From Kibdelosporangium persicum (lineage in GTDB: Bacteria; Actinomycetota; Actinomycetes; Mycobacteriales; Pseudonocardiaceae), in the NCBI RefSeq assembly GCF_013280595.1, contig NZ_JAAATY010000002.1, positions 410,905 through 474,904 on the forward strand: a DNA stretch of 64,000 bases, read 5' to 3'. Of the stretch, positions 31,215 through 40,107 are shown one piece after another (positions within the stretch are counted from its first letter, which is position 1; each line of letters starts with the position of its first letter). The notes under the pieces were generated by a model that saw only the letters and a program-made list of their open reading frames with translations, had not been told where the DNA came from and made no database searches. The position numbers and the translations under genes are program-made.

Positions 31215-31817
31215 TCAACCGTTGACGATCAGGACTTCGAGGGTTCGGGGGCCGTGTACGCCTTCGACCCGGTCCAGTTCGATGTCGCTGGTCGCGGACG
31301 GGCCGCTGATGAACGTCAACGGCCGGGTGGGTTCGAGGCGTTCCAGGGCTTCGGGCACTGTGCCCGCGATCTGGTCGGCTCGGACCACACACAGGTGGTA
31401 GTCGGGCAGCAGGGTGATGACACGGCGGCCTTGGGCGACGCCGCCGTCCAGCACGATGGTGCCGGTTTCGGCGATGCCGGCCGCGCAGCCGGTCAGTACG
31501 CCGTCGCACCCGTCCAGGTCCGCGTTCGACAGCGGCTCGTGCAGCCACGTCACTTCCGGCACGAGCCATTCCGCGGGCAGGTCGGGCGGGACCGCGATTC
31601 GCTTGCCCGCCAGCAAGGACCGGACCATGGCCACGGGGTCGTCCACTCGGTGCACGATCGCCCGGTAGTCGGCCACCCGTTCGGCGAAAAGGTCCAGTAC
31701 CGACGGGAAAGGCCGGGAGCGCTGGTATTCGCGCGGGATCGGCCGGGCCGCCGGGCGGTTGCCGAGTGCGGTGCGGATCCGGCCCAGGATCACGTCCTTC
31801 GCCGCCGAATCAGCCAC
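31215..31817 (-). CDS. lutC: Lactate utilisation protein C (LUD domain)
   Basis: A 200-residue LUD-domain protein, third subunit of the LutABC iron-sulfur L-lactate dehydrogenase. ILGRIRTALGNR opens it, and the domain has GVLTGCAAGIAETGTIVLD and ALERLEPTRPLTFISGPSATSDIEL, the C-terminal signature, then HGPRTLEVLIV. GTG 31817 was chosen because it overlaps the lutB stop by 8 bases; the frame is open far upstream but without a site. It is the last gene of a leftward lutABC operon. Confidence 0.92.
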   Translation of the reverse strand: MADSAAKDVILGRIRTALGNRPAARPIPREYQRSRPFPSVLDLFAERVADYRAIVHRVDDPVAMVRSLLAGKRIAVPPDLPAEWLVPEVTWLHEPLSNADLDGCDGVLTGCAAGIAETGTIVLDGGVAQGRRVITLLPDYHLCVVRADQIAGTVPEALERLEPTRPLTFISGPSATSDIELDRVEGVHGPRTLEVLIVNG

Positions 31818-33237
31818 GGGTCCGCTTCCACCAGGCACTGAACGACTCCTTCGCGGGTGCGGGCAGGTCCCGGCTGTCTGTCCACTTCGAACCGGGGAAC
31901 GGCAGTCTGCGGATCTTCCCGCCCCGGGCCAGCAATCGGCCGGCGGTGGCGAGGCGTTGTGCCACATGGAATCTGCGGGGCCCCGCCATCACCCACGACA
32001 TCGCCGCCATGCCGATCGCCTCGGGGCTGTACCGGGGTTTCGCCGCAACGGCCTCCGACCGCAGGTGGACGAGCACGGAAGGGATGTCGATCCGCACGGG
32101 GCACACCTCGAAGCACGCGCCGCACAACGAAGACGCGAAAGGCAAGGACGCGGCGTGCTTGTCGTGCATGTCGCCGGCGAGTTGCGGGGTGAGGATGGCG
32201 CCGATCGGCCCGGGGTAGACCGAGCCGTACGCCTGACCACCGGTCCGCTCGTACACCGGGCAGACGTTCAGGCACGCCGAACACCGGATGCACCGCAGGG
32301 CCTGCCGGCCCACCGTGGAGGCCAGGGTGTCGGTACGGCCGTTGTCCACCAGCACGAGGTGGAAGTTCTGCGGGCCGTCGCCGGGTGTCACGCCGGACCA
32401 GATCGACGTGTACGGGTTCATCCGTTCCGCGGTCGACGAGCGGGGCAGCAACTGCAGGAACACCTCAAGGTCCTGCCAGGACGGCACGAGCTTCTCGATG
32501 CCCATCACGGTGATCAGGGTCTCCGGCAGCGTCAGGCACATCCGGCCGTTGCCCTCGGACTCCACGATCACCACCGAACCGGTCGACGCGACACCGAAGT
32601 TCGCGCCGGACACGGCGACCTTGGCGGACAGGAACTTGCGCCGCAGGAACGCCCGCGCGGCCGCGGCCAGTTCGACGGGTTCGTTCGTCAGGTCCTCGGT
32701 GCCGGGCATGGTCGTGCGGAAGATGTCCCGGATCTCCGTGCGGTTCTTGTGGATCGCGGGCACCAGGATGTGCGACGGCCGGTCGTCGCCCAGTTGCACG
32801 ATCAGCTCGGCGAGGTCCGTCTCGATCGGCTTGACGCCGCCTGCCTCCAGCGCCTCGTTCAGGCCGATCTCCATGGTGGCCATGGACTTGATCTTCACGA
32901 CCTCGTCCGCGCCCGCCTCGCGGGCCAGCCGCAGCACGATCTCGTTGGCTTCGGCGGCGTCCGCGGCCCAGTGCACGACACCACCGCGTGCGGTCACCGA
33001 CTCCTCGAACCGCAGCAGGTACGTGTCGAGGTTGGCGAGCACCTCGTCCTTGATCGCCTCACCGGACAGCCGCAGCTGCTCCCAGTCCGGCAGTTCGGCG
33101 ACCGCGCCCGCGCGCTTGTTCCTGATCAACCCCGTGGCGTGGTTGAGGTTCCGACGCAACTGGTCGTCGGCCAACGCCGTGCGGGCGGCTGTCGGGAAGG
33201 CCGGGCTGCCCAGCCAGGTCACCGGGTTGCGGCCCAT
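31810..33237 (-). CDS. lutB: Lactate utilisation iron-sulfur protein B
   Basis: A 475-residue protein with an N-terminal LUD domain (GVVHWAADAAEANEIVLRLA, split from SGANFGVASTGSVVIVESEGN) and two 4Fe-4S motifs, CIRCSACLNVCPVY and CGACFEVCPVRIDIP. The C-terminal part is the DUF3390-type tail. With LutA and LutC it oxidises L-lactate to pyruvate. The start ATG 33237 overlaps the lutA stop by 19 bp and has GGAGGAG before it. Confidence 0.95.
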   Translation of the reverse strand: MGRNPVTWLGSPAFPTAARTALADDQLRRNLNHATGLIRNKRAGAVAELPDWEQLRLSGEAIKDEVLANLDTYLLRFEESVTARGGVVHWAADAAEANEIVLRLAREAGADEVVKIKSMATMEIGLNEALEAGGVKPIETDLAELIVQLGDDRPSHILVPAIHKNRTEIRDIFRTTMPGTEDLTNEPVELAAAARAFLRRKFLSAKVAVSGANFGVASTGSVVIVESEGNGRMCLTLPETLITVMGIEKLVPSWQDLEVFLQLLPRSSTAERMNPYTSIWSGVTPGDGPQNFHLVLVDNGRTDTLASTVGRQALRCIRCSACLNVCPVYERTGGQAYGSVYPGPIGAILTPQLAGDMHDKHAASLPFASSLCGACFEVCPVRIDIPSVLVHLRSEAVAAKPRYSPEAIGMAAMSWVMAGPRRFHVAQRLATAGRLLARGGKIRRLPFPGSKWTDSRDLPAPAKESFSAWWKRTRG

Positions 33238-33953
33238 GGCTCCTCCTCGGTGCTCGCCAGGATCTCCGCCAGATGCACCGGATGCACTCCGGCCCGCAGC
33301 CGCGACAGCCCGCCGCCGATATGCATCAGGCACGAGTTGTCGCCTGCCGTGACTACGTCCGCGCTGGTGTCGAGCACGCACGACATCTTGTCCGCCAGCA
33401 TCGCCGAGGACACGTCGGCGTTCTTCAGGGCGAACGTCCCCCCGAACCCGCAGCACGAGTCGGCCGCGGGCAGCTCGACCAGGTCAAGGCCTTTGACCGC
33501 ACGCAGCAGCCGCAGCGGCTTGTCCCCGACACCGAGCATTCGCAGCGAGTGACACGTCGGGTGATACGTGACCCGATGCGGGAAATACGCGCCCACGTCC
33601 TCGACTTCGAGCACGTCGACGAGGAACTCGGACAGCTCGTACGTCGGCGGAGGCGTGACCGACAGGTCGGGGTAGACATGCCGGACCATCCCGGCGCAGG
33701 AACCGGACGGCACGACGACCGCGTCGTAACCGGCGAACACCGTGGCGACGTTGCGTGCCAGTGGAGCGGCCTTGGCACGGTAGCCGGTGTTGAAATGCAT
33801 CTGGCCGCAGCACGTCTGCGCTTCGGGAAACTCCACTGAACAGCCGAGACGCTCCAGCAGCCGGACCACCGCGCGTGCGGTGTCCGGGAAGAACGTGTCG
33901 GTCAGACAGGTCGCGAACAGCGCGACCCGTCTGGTTGCTCGCTCGGTCGGCAC
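33219..33953 (-). CDS. lutA: Lactate utilisation protein A (CCG domains)
   Basis: A 244-residue protein with two CCG/cysteine-rich domains of the heterodisulfide-reductase type: RVALFATCLTDTFFPD and QTCCGQMHFNTGY in the first, TYHPTCHSLRM and DSCCGFGGTFALKN in the second. These bind Fe-S clusters of the LutABC lactate oxidase. The start is GTG at 33953. The operon runs away from a LytS-type kinase gene, and no LutR-type regulator is present in the window. Confidence 0.95.
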   Translation of the reverse strand: MPTERATRRVALFATCLTDTFFPDTARAVVRLLERLGCSVEFPEAQTCCGQMHFNTGYRAKAAPLARNVATVFAGYDAVVVPSGSCAGMVRHVYPDLSVTPPPTYELSEFLVDVLEVEDVGAYFPHRVTYHPTCHSLRMLGVGDKPLRLLRAVKGLDLVELPAADSCCGFGGTFALKNADVSSAMLADKMSCVLDTSADVVTAGDNSCLMHIGGGLSRLRAGVHPVHLAEILASTEEEPWAATR

Positions 33954-34043
33954 ACCGACACCCTGCCTGAATGATTCATCGGATGTCTACTAATCTAAGA
34001 GCGAGAGCTTGCCTGTGGGTACCGAAAGCCAGAGCATTGACAA

Positions 34044-35330
34044 GTGGTCCAGTTCCTGACCGAGCACGTCGTCCTCAGCGCCATCGCGACGATGGCCGTG
34101 CTTGGCCTTTTCGTCTTCCTGTGCCGGACGCGGCGCGTGAGCACGTCGGTCGATGAAGCGCAGCTGGACGCGATCCAACGGCTGTCCAAGGCCGCGCCGG
34201 AACTCCGTGGCGGGCTGACCGAGGCCTCGGCCGACCAGACCGCGAAGCACCTGGTCGAGCTGCTCAAGTGCGTCGCGGTCGGGCTGAGCGACGCGAACGG
34301 CTCGCTGCTGTCGTGGGACGGGCAGGCCAACCACCACTACCGCGACCTGGCCGATCACATCGTCGCCGCGGTCTCGCGCGGGCAGCGTGAGCACGTGCCG
34401 CACGAGAGCCTGCCGTGCAGCAGGCGCGGCAGTTGCCCGATGCGCACGGCGGTGATCGTGCCGCTGATCGTCGAAGGCGCGGTCGAAGGCGCGCTGATCG
34501 TCGTCGGCGGAGTGAACTCCAGCCGGCTGATGCGGATGGCCGACGAGGTCGCGAAGTTCGTCTGCATCCAGCTCGAGCTGGCAAAGCTCGACGAGGCCAA
34601 ACAGCAGCTGGCGCAGGCCGAGGCACGGGCGCTGCGGGCGCAGATCTCGCCGCACTTCGTCTACAACGCGCTGAACACGATCTCCTCGCTGATCCGCACC
34701 GATCCGGAGCAGGCTCGTGACCTCGTGCAGGACTTCGCGGACTTCACCCGCTACTCGTTCCGGGCGTCGGGCTTCTTCACCACACTTTCGGAGGAACTGC
34801 GCAACATCGACCGGTACCTGACCATCGAGAGCGCCCGCTACGGCAACCGGCTCAACGTCCGGCTCAAGATCGCGCCCGAGGTGCTGTCCGTGGTGGTGCC
34901 GTTCCTGGTGCTGCAACCGTTGGTGGAGAACGCGGTCCGGCACGGCATCGCGCGCAAGCCCGGCGGCGGCACGGTCACGGTGATCGCGCAGGACAACGGT
35001 TCCGAGGCGCTGATCAGCGTCGAGGACGACGGCGTCGGCATGGACGCGGACCGGCTGTTCGCGGACCTGCGGGACGCGCACAAGACCGGCTCGCACGTCG
35101 GCATCGGCAACATCAACCAGCGGATGCGGTCGGTGTTCGGCGACGAGTACGCGCTGATGGTGGAGACCGCGCCGGGCGCCGGGATGAAGGTCATCCTGCG
35201 GGTGCCGAAGTCGTTCCCCGGTGTGCGGCCGGCGCTGCCGGACTACTCGCACCCGGAGGCGGACGACGACTACGCCCCGGTGCCGGGCCCGGCTTCGCCA
35301 TCCGCCAACGGTCACGCGCCGAGTCCGTAG
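34044..35330 (+). CDS. LytS/BtsS-type sensor histidine kinase
   Basis: A 428-residue kinase. One membrane helix lies at about 5-26, a GAF-like domain at 55-175 (with two cysteines in PCSRRGSCPMRTAVIVPL), then the His_kinase domain with His204 in QISPHFVYNALNTISSL, and an HATPase domain with PLVENAVRHGI and GVGMDADRL plus GIGNINQR. The start is GTG. It has the residue order of the LytS/YehU kinases but only one helix rather than a multi-helix sensor, so the GAF domain is the likely sensor. Its partner LytTR regulator lies one gene downstream. Confidence 0.9.
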   Translation: MVQFLTEHVVLSAIATMAVLGLFVFLCRTRRVSTSVDEAQLDAIQRLSKAAPELRGGLTEASADQTAKHLVELLKCVAVGLSDANGSLLSWDGQANHHYRDLADHIVAAVSRGQREHVPHESLPCSRRGSCPMRTAVIVPLIVEGAVEGALIVVGGVNSSRLMRMADEVAKFVCIQLELAKLDEAKQQLAQAEARALRAQISPHFVYNALNTISSLIRTDPEQARDLVQDFADFTRYSFRASGFFTTLSEELRNIDRYLTIESARYGNRLNVRLKIAPEVLSVVVPFLVLQPLVENAVRHGIARKPGGGTVTVIAQDNGSEALISVEDDGVGMDADRLFADLRDAHKTGSHVGIGNINQRMRSVFGDEYALMVETAPGAGMKVILRVPKSFPGVRPALPDYSHPEADDDYAPVPGPASPSANGHAPSP

Positions 35331-35340
35331 AGTTTTGGTC

Positions 35341-36201
35341 ATGAGCGTGACCGAGAAGCTGGTGTCCCGGTTGCCCGGGTTGGGTGACCGGATCGACCGC
35401 AAGCCCGTCGTCGCCGTGGTCAAGTTGCACGGGGTGATCACGCCGTCCCCGTCGCCGCTCGGCCGCGGTTCGATCAACCTCAACTCGATCGAATCCGCGT
35501 TGACCAGGGCCTTCGGCCACGACCGGCTGGTCGCCGTGGCCCTGCAGATCAACTCGCCCGGCGGCGCGCCGACCCAGTCGGCGCTGGTGGCCGAGCGGAT
35601 CAGGCAACTGGCCGCGGCCAAGGGCGACGTGCCGGTCATCGCGTTCTGCGAGGACGTCGCCGCCTCCGGCGGGTACTGGCTGGCGTGCGCGGCCGACGAG
35701 ATCTACGCGCACCGGACGTCGCTGATCGGTTCGATCGGCGTGATCAGTGCCGGGTTCGGGCTGCACGGTCTGTTGGAGCGGGTCGGTGTCGAGCGCCGCG
35801 TGCACACCGCGGGCACCAACAAGATGCGGCTGGACCCGTTCCAGCACGAGAAGCCCGAGGACGTCGAATGGCTGGTCGGGCTGCAGGGCCAGCTGCACGA
35901 ACAGTTCGTCGACTGGGTGTCCGAACGGCGGGGTGACCGGTTGACCAAGGAGTTCGACGACGTGTTCTCCGGCGAGGTGTGGACCGGTGCCGGCGCGGTG
36001 GAGCGGGGACTGGTCGACGGGCTGGGCTCGTTGCGTGGCGTGATCTCGGAGCGGTTCCCCGACGCCGAGGTCTCCGTCGCCGAGCCGCGGCGGCCGTTGC
36101 TGGCCAAGCTGGGCGTCGGTGGTGGTGCGGCGACCGGGTTGCTGGGCGCGGCGATCGAGGCGATCGAGCAGCGAGCCACCTGGTCGCGATTCGGTCTGTG
36201 A
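35341..36201 (+). CDS. S49-family serine protease (SppA/SohB type)
   Basis: A 286-residue protease with a Ser/Lys dyad: Ser109 in EDVAASGGYWLAC and Lys161 in TNKMRLDPFQ, spaced as in S49 peptidases. LQINSPGGAPTQSALVAERI is the earlier substrate-strand motif. No clear signal peptide is visible; the C-terminal AATGLLGAAIEAIEQ is weakly hydrophobic. It lies between the kinase gene (10 bp) and the response-regulator gene, an unusual insertion into a two-gene signalling pair. Confidence 0.9.
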   Translation: MSVTEKLVSRLPGLGDRIDRKPVVAVVKLHGVITPSPSPLGRGSINLNSIESALTRAFGHDRLVAVALQINSPGGAPTQSALVAERIRQLAAAKGDVPVIAFCEDVAASGGYWLACAADEIYAHRTSLIGSIGVISAGFGLHGLLERVGVERRVHTAGTNKMRLDPFQHEKPEDVEWLVGLQGQLHEQFVDWVSERRGDRLTKEFDDVFSGEVWTGAGAVERGLVDGLGSLRGVISERFPDAEVSVAEPRRPLLAKLGVGGGAATGLLGAAIEAIEQRATWSRFGL

Positions 36202-36278
36202 TCCTTGTTCCGGCGAAGATCACTCGGCAGAGTGGCGGTAAGGATGGCCATGGACATGAGGACGGTGCGATAGGCAAG

Positions 36279-37133
36279 ATGCACCCCACCGTGACTAACG
36301 AGAGCGCTGCCGGACTCGTCGTGCTGTGCGTGGACGACGAGAAGGCCGGCATAGAGATGATCACCGAGCGGCTGGAGAACAACCGGCACGTTCGCAAGAT
36401 CCTGACCGCCTTTGACGCCGCCGAGGCGCTGCGGGTGCTCAGCGGCAACGACGAGGAGCTGGTCACCCGCCGCAAGGCCGGGATGCCCGCGGTCGACGCG
36501 GTGTTCTGCGACCTGAACATGCCGGGCCTGACCGGCATCGAGATGGGCCGGGTGCTCTCGGAGTTCAACCCGCCGCCCTGCCTGGTGTTCGTCACCGGCG
36601 TCGGCGGCGACGAGGCGGTGGACGCCTTCGAACTCGGCGCGGTGGACTACCTGCTGAAACCCCTGAACGACCAGGCCAGAGTGGACAAGGCGGTCGACCG
36701 GGTGATCGCGAAGCTGCGCCTGAACAACCTGCCCGCGTCCGGCGCCGCGCCCGGTGCCGTCGCGGTGCCGGAGAGCAGGGACGACGAGGTCATCCCGGTC
36801 GAACTCGCCGGCACGACCAAGCTGGTGGCGCGCAACTCGGTCCGGTGGGTCGAGGCGCAGGGCGACTACGCCAGGCTCTACACGTCCGAAGGGTCGCACC
36901 TGGTCCGGATTCCCTTGGCACAGCTGGAGGAACGCTGGGGCAAGGTGGGTTTCGTGCGCATCCACCGGTCGTATCTGGTGCCGTTGAACCTGATCACCGA
37001 GCTGCGGATGGGAGCGTCCGGGTACACGGTCGTGATCGGCAGCGAGGAGAAGGAACTGCCGGTGAGCCGGCGGCACACGCGTGAACTGAAGGACAGGCTG
37101 GTCCGGTCGCCGCGGGCCGGTTTCGGGTCATGA
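36279..37133 (+). CDS. LytTR-type response regulator
   Basis: A 284-residue regulator. The receiver domain holds LCVDDEKAG and the phospho-acceptor Asp78 in VFCDLNMPGLTG, with FVTG and KPLN later. Residues 175-275 are a LytTR DNA-binding domain (VRWVEAQGDYARLYTSEGSH, then FVRIHRSYLVPLNLI). ATG 36279 was chosen; other in-frame starts lie upstream (36247, 36250) with no better site. It should be the partner of the LytS-type kinase two genes back, and by analogy with BtsSR/YpdAB it may control the carboxylate symporter genes that follow. Confidence 0.92.
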   Translation: MHPTVTNESAAGLVVLCVDDEKAGIEMITERLENNRHVRKILTAFDAAEALRVLSGNDEELVTRRKAGMPAVDAVFCDLNMPGLTGIEMGRVLSEFNPPPCLVFVTGVGGDEAVDAFELGAVDYLLKPLNDQARVDKAVDRVIAKLRLNNLPASGAAPGAVAVPESRDDEVIPVELAGTTKLVARNSVRWVEAQGDYARLYTSEGSHLVRIPLAQLEERWGKVGFVRIHRSYLVPLNLITELRMGASGYTVVIGSEEKELPVSRRHTRELKDRLVRSPRAGFGS

Positions 37134-37140
37134 CCGGCCC

Positions 37141-37184
37141 GGCACCCCGTGTCCGCCTTTCCGGCACCCCGTGTCCGCCTTTCC
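37141..37184. repeat. Two tandem copies of a 22-bp unit
   Basis: The unit (37141-37162 and 37163-37184, beginning GGCACCCCGTGTCCGCC and ending TTTCC) is repeated exactly, and a partial third copy (AGCACCGTG) follows. It lies between the response-regulator gene and the first symporter-linked gene. LytTR sites are pairs of similar direct repeats, so regulation is possible, but the 22-bp spacing and content are not a known match. Confidence 0.5.
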
Positions 37185-37215
37185 AGCACCGTGAAATTCC
37201 CCCGGGAGGGCCGGC

Positions 37216-37647
37216 ATGAGCAGGCACTCCGCCGGGGCCGGGCCCGGCAGATCCCCGCGCGACTCGCAGGAGAACGGCGTCGCCGGTCCGCCGCCCCGCC
37301 GCAAGCGGGTCGTGCTCGCGGATTCCCGTGCGCCCGTCACGGTCCTGCGTACGGTCGTCGAGCTGGAAGAGCAGACCAGCTACGGCGAGGAGCTGGTGCG
37401 CGGATTCATCCGGATCCAGTTCCGGACCGCCGTCCGGCTGGCGTTGCTGGCGGCCGTCCTGCTCTGCGGCCTGCCCGTGTTGTTCTACTTCGTCCCGGCC
37501 ATCTCCGACATCACCGTGGCCGGGGTACGGCTGCCGTGGCTGTTGTTGGGGGTCGCCCCGTTCCCGGTCCTCTTCGGTATCGGATACTGGTACAACGTTC
37601 TGGCCGAACGGCACGAACGCGACTTCGTCGACATGGTCGAGAAGTAG
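37216..37647 (+). CDS. Small membrane partner of the symporter, DUF485-like
   Basis: A 143-residue protein with a basic 45-residue cytosolic start and two hydrophobic helices (about 74-95 and 105-125), then ERHERDFVDMVEK. The plan matches the small proteins that precede sodium:solute symporter genes. It ends 16 bp before the symporter start. GGGAGGGCC precedes the ATG. Confidence 0.75.
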   Translation: MSRHSAGAGPGRSPRDSQENGVAGPPPRRKRVVLADSRAPVTVLRTVVELEEQTSYGEELVRGFIRIQFRTAVRLALLAAVLLCGLPVLFYFVPAISDITVAGVRLPWLLLGVAPFPVLFGIGYWYNVLAERHERDFVDMVEK

Positions 37648-37663
37648 CCCGAAGGGTTGTCCA

Positions 37664-39472
37664 GTGGGTGGCACGGCCGTTGAGCTGAACCTGTGGGCCG
37701 TGTCCGGCATCGCGCTGGTCGCGGTGATGACCTTCTATGTCGGTTTTCGCAGTTCACGGGCTGCCAGCACGACTCAGGACTTCCTGGTCGCCCGGCGGAC
37801 GGTCCGCTCCCGCCGCAACGCCGCCGCGGTGTCGGGCGAGTACCTGTCCGCCGCCTCGTTCCTCGGTGTCGCCGGGCTGATCCTCAAGGACGGCGTCGAC
37901 GCGCTGTGGTACCCGATCGGGTTCACCGCCGGGTATCTGGCGTTGATGTTGTTCGTGGCCGCGCCTTTGCGGCGGTCGGGCGCGTACACGCTGCCGGACT
38001 TCGTCGAGGCCAGGCTCGGGTCGTCCGGGCTGCGCAAGCTGGCCACGTTCTTCGTGATCTTCATCGGCGTGCTGTACCTGCTGCCGCAGTTGCAGGCCGC
38101 CGGGCTGGTGCTGTCCCGGATCATGCCTGTGCCGCAATGGGTCGGGCCGGTCATCGTGATCGTCGTCGTGGTGGTGAACGTGTTCGGCGGCGGCATGCGG
38201 GCGATCACGGTCGTCCAGGCCTTCCAGTACTGGCTCAAGCTTTTCGCGATCGCCGCGCCGACCTTCGTGCTGTGCGCGATCTTCATCGGGCGTGGTGGCG
38301 CCGGGACGGACACGACCGCGCTGACCGCCGACGCCCCGCCGACGTTCGCCGAGACCACCACGGTCCGGGTCGAGACGCCGGTTCGGTTGCAGGTCAAGGA
38401 ACCTGTGTGGTTGTGGGCCGACGGCCGGGTCAACGGCGCGCCCGCGTCGGGTGACGTGTTCTGGCGGCCCGAGGTCGGCGAGGTGACCGTCGACGCGGGC
38501 ACGACCTTGCGGTTCAACGCCGGTTCCGCGGTCCCCGTTGTCGCCGGGGCGCCCGCGGACAACGAGAGCTGGGCGAAGCCGTCGTCGGGCGGCGCTGGTG
38601 ACCTCTTCACCACGTACTCGCTGATCTTCGCGACATTCCTGGGCACGATGGGGCTGCCGCACGTCCTGGTCCGCTTCTACACCAACCCCGACGGCAAGGC
38701 CGCGCGCCGCACGACGCTGCACATCATGCTGCTGCTCGCGTTGTTCTACATGTTCCCCTTGCTGCTGGGCGCGTTGTCCCGGATCTACGTGCCCGAGCTG
38801 CTGGTCACCGGCCGGACCGACGCGGCCGTCACCACGCTGCCGGTGAAGGTCATCCCGGGGATTCCCGGCGAGATCCTGAGCGCGGTCACCGCGGCCGGGG
38901 CGTTCGCGGCCTTCCTGTCGACGTCGTCCGGGCTGGTGGTGAGCGTGTCCGGCGTGCTGTCCACGGACGTGCTGCGCGGCCGGGTGCGTGACTTCCGGTG
39001 GGCCGCGCTGATCGCGGGGATCGTGCCGCTGGCCCTGGCCCTGGTGCTGCGGCCCAACGACGTCTCGCTGAGCATCGGTGTCACGTTCGCGCTCGCTGCC
39101 TCCACGTTCTGCCCGGTGCTGCTGCTGGGCATCTGGTGGCGCAAGCTCACCTGGGTCGGTGCGGGCGCGGGCATGATCGTCGGTGGTGGCCTGGTGATCG
39201 CCGCGATCGCGTTGGACGTGGTGAGCCGGTACACCGGGGACTGGGCGCCGTCGTTCGTCAAGCAGCCCGCGTTGATCACGGTGCCGATCGCGTTCTTCGT
39301 CGTGTACATCGTCAGCAAGGCGACGCATCGGCGGCAGCCGGGGGATACCAGCCGGACGCTGCTGCGAATGCACGCGCCGGATCCGCTCGGATTCATTCGC
39401 GACCGCGACGTCGCCCGGTTCGGGACTGCCGAAGAACGGGCCCGGCTGGCCGACGGGCGTCACCGTCGGTGA
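37664..39472 (+). CDS. Sodium:solute symporter with large outer loop
   Basis: A 602-residue SSS-family transporter with about thirteen helices. Family motifs are SGEYLSAASFLGVAGLI, GAYTLPDFVEARLGS and TMGLPHVLVRFYTNPDGKA. Between helices near residues 212 and 325 lies a hydrophilic 95-residue insertion, predicted outside the cell, with beta-strand pattern (VRVETPVRLQVKEPVWLWA). GTG 37664 was chosen because GAAGGG lies 7 bases before it. The substrate is probably a short-chain carboxylate, from similarity to acetate/pyruvate carriers and from the lut operon nearby. Confidence 0.88.
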   Translation: MGGTAVELNLWAVSGIALVAVMTFYVGFRSSRAASTTQDFLVARRTVRSRRNAAAVSGEYLSAASFLGVAGLILKDGVDALWYPIGFTAGYLALMLFVAAPLRRSGAYTLPDFVEARLGSSGLRKLATFFVIFIGVLYLLPQLQAAGLVLSRIMPVPQWVGPVIVIVVVVVNVFGGGMRAITVVQAFQYWLKLFAIAAPTFVLCAIFIGRGGAGTDTTALTADAPPTFAETTTVRVETPVRLQVKEPVWLWADGRVNGAPASGDVFWRPEVGEVTVDAGTTLRFNAGSAVPVVAGAPADNESWAKPSSGGAGDLFTTYSLIFATFLGTMGLPHVLVRFYTNPDGKAARRTTLHIMLLLALFYMFPLLLGALSRIYVPELLVTGRTDAAVTTLPVKVIPGIPGEILSAVTAAGAFAAFLSTSSGLVVSVSGVLSTDVLRGRVRDFRWAALIAGIVPLALALVLRPNDVSLSIGVTFALAASTFCPVLLLGIWWRKLTWVGAGAGMIVGGGLVIAAIALDVVSRYTGDWAPSFVKQPALITVPIAFFVVYIVSKATHRRQPGDTSRTLLRMHAPDPLGFIRDRDVARFGTAEERARLADGRHRR

Positions 39473-39753
39473 ACTCAAGACAACTCGTCGGCGACACAAA
39501 GTCTTCTTACGGGTGCAAAATATTCCAACCGCCGGTTTACGCGTCCCCCGATCCGGGTAATCCAGTTCCCCTCTTTTGAGCGATAGCGATCATGAAAGGA
39601 GTGTGGGGGCACTTCGTCGGACGACAATGACCGTTCACCGCATCGCCGAACAGGCTGAGCGACACTGCCCGAACGGCCGCTTACGCGAAGGTCATCGCTT
39701 ACCTAACGTCCGATCAGTTGCCCGGACACGAAGTGGCTTAGCGGGGAGGTCAA

Positions 39754-40107
39754 GTGAGCACAACCGAGCGAACTGGGGCCGAACACCTGCCGCCTGACCC
39801 GGCCAGGTGGCGTGAAGTGCAGGATTCCGCGGACTTCGCGGAACTGCGGCGCAGGTTGCGCCGATTCGTCTTTCCGATGACCGGGCTGTTCCTGGTCTGG
39901 TACCTGGTGTACGTGTTGCTCGCCGACTACGCGCACGGCTTCATGTCGACGCGGTTGTTCGGCAACATCAACATCGCACTCGTACTGGGTCTCCTGCAGT
40001 TCGTGTCGACATTCGTGATCACCATGCTGTACGTGCGGTACGCCAACAGGAGAATCGATCCGCAGGCCGAGAAGATCCGCGCGCAGATCGAGGGAGCGGA
40101 CAAGTGA
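39754..40107 (+). CDS. DUF485 membrane protein
   Basis: A 117-residue protein with two helices (about 40-62 and 75-98) and the DUF485 pattern FVFPMTGLFLVWYLVYVLLA, then FGNINIALVLGLLQFVSTF. Such proteins (YjcH in E. coli) are encoded just before acetate permease ActP. The start is GTG. It overlaps the symporter gene by 4 bases. The 281-bp gap before it holds no other gene that I can support. Confidence 0.92.
   Translation: MSTTERTGAEHLPPDPARWREVQDSADFAELRRRLRRFVFPMTGLFLVWYLVYVLLADYAHGFMSTRLFGNINIALVLGLLQFVSTFVITMLYVRYANRRIDPQAEKIRAQIEGADK

Noticed and set aside
31759..33552. A 597-codon open frame on the plus strand across lutB
   Set aside because: Shadow of lutB, which carries both 4Fe-4S motifs in the other direction.
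37754..39499. A 581-codon open frame on the minus strand across the symporter
   Set aside because: Its composition (Arg, Gln, His, Asp) mirrors the complement of hydrophobic codons of the symporter; no motif.
39588..39632. A 12-codon frame (ATG with AAGGAG-like bases) before the DUF485 gene
   Set aside because: Too short, no ribosome site in front, and no sign of a leader-peptide attenuator.
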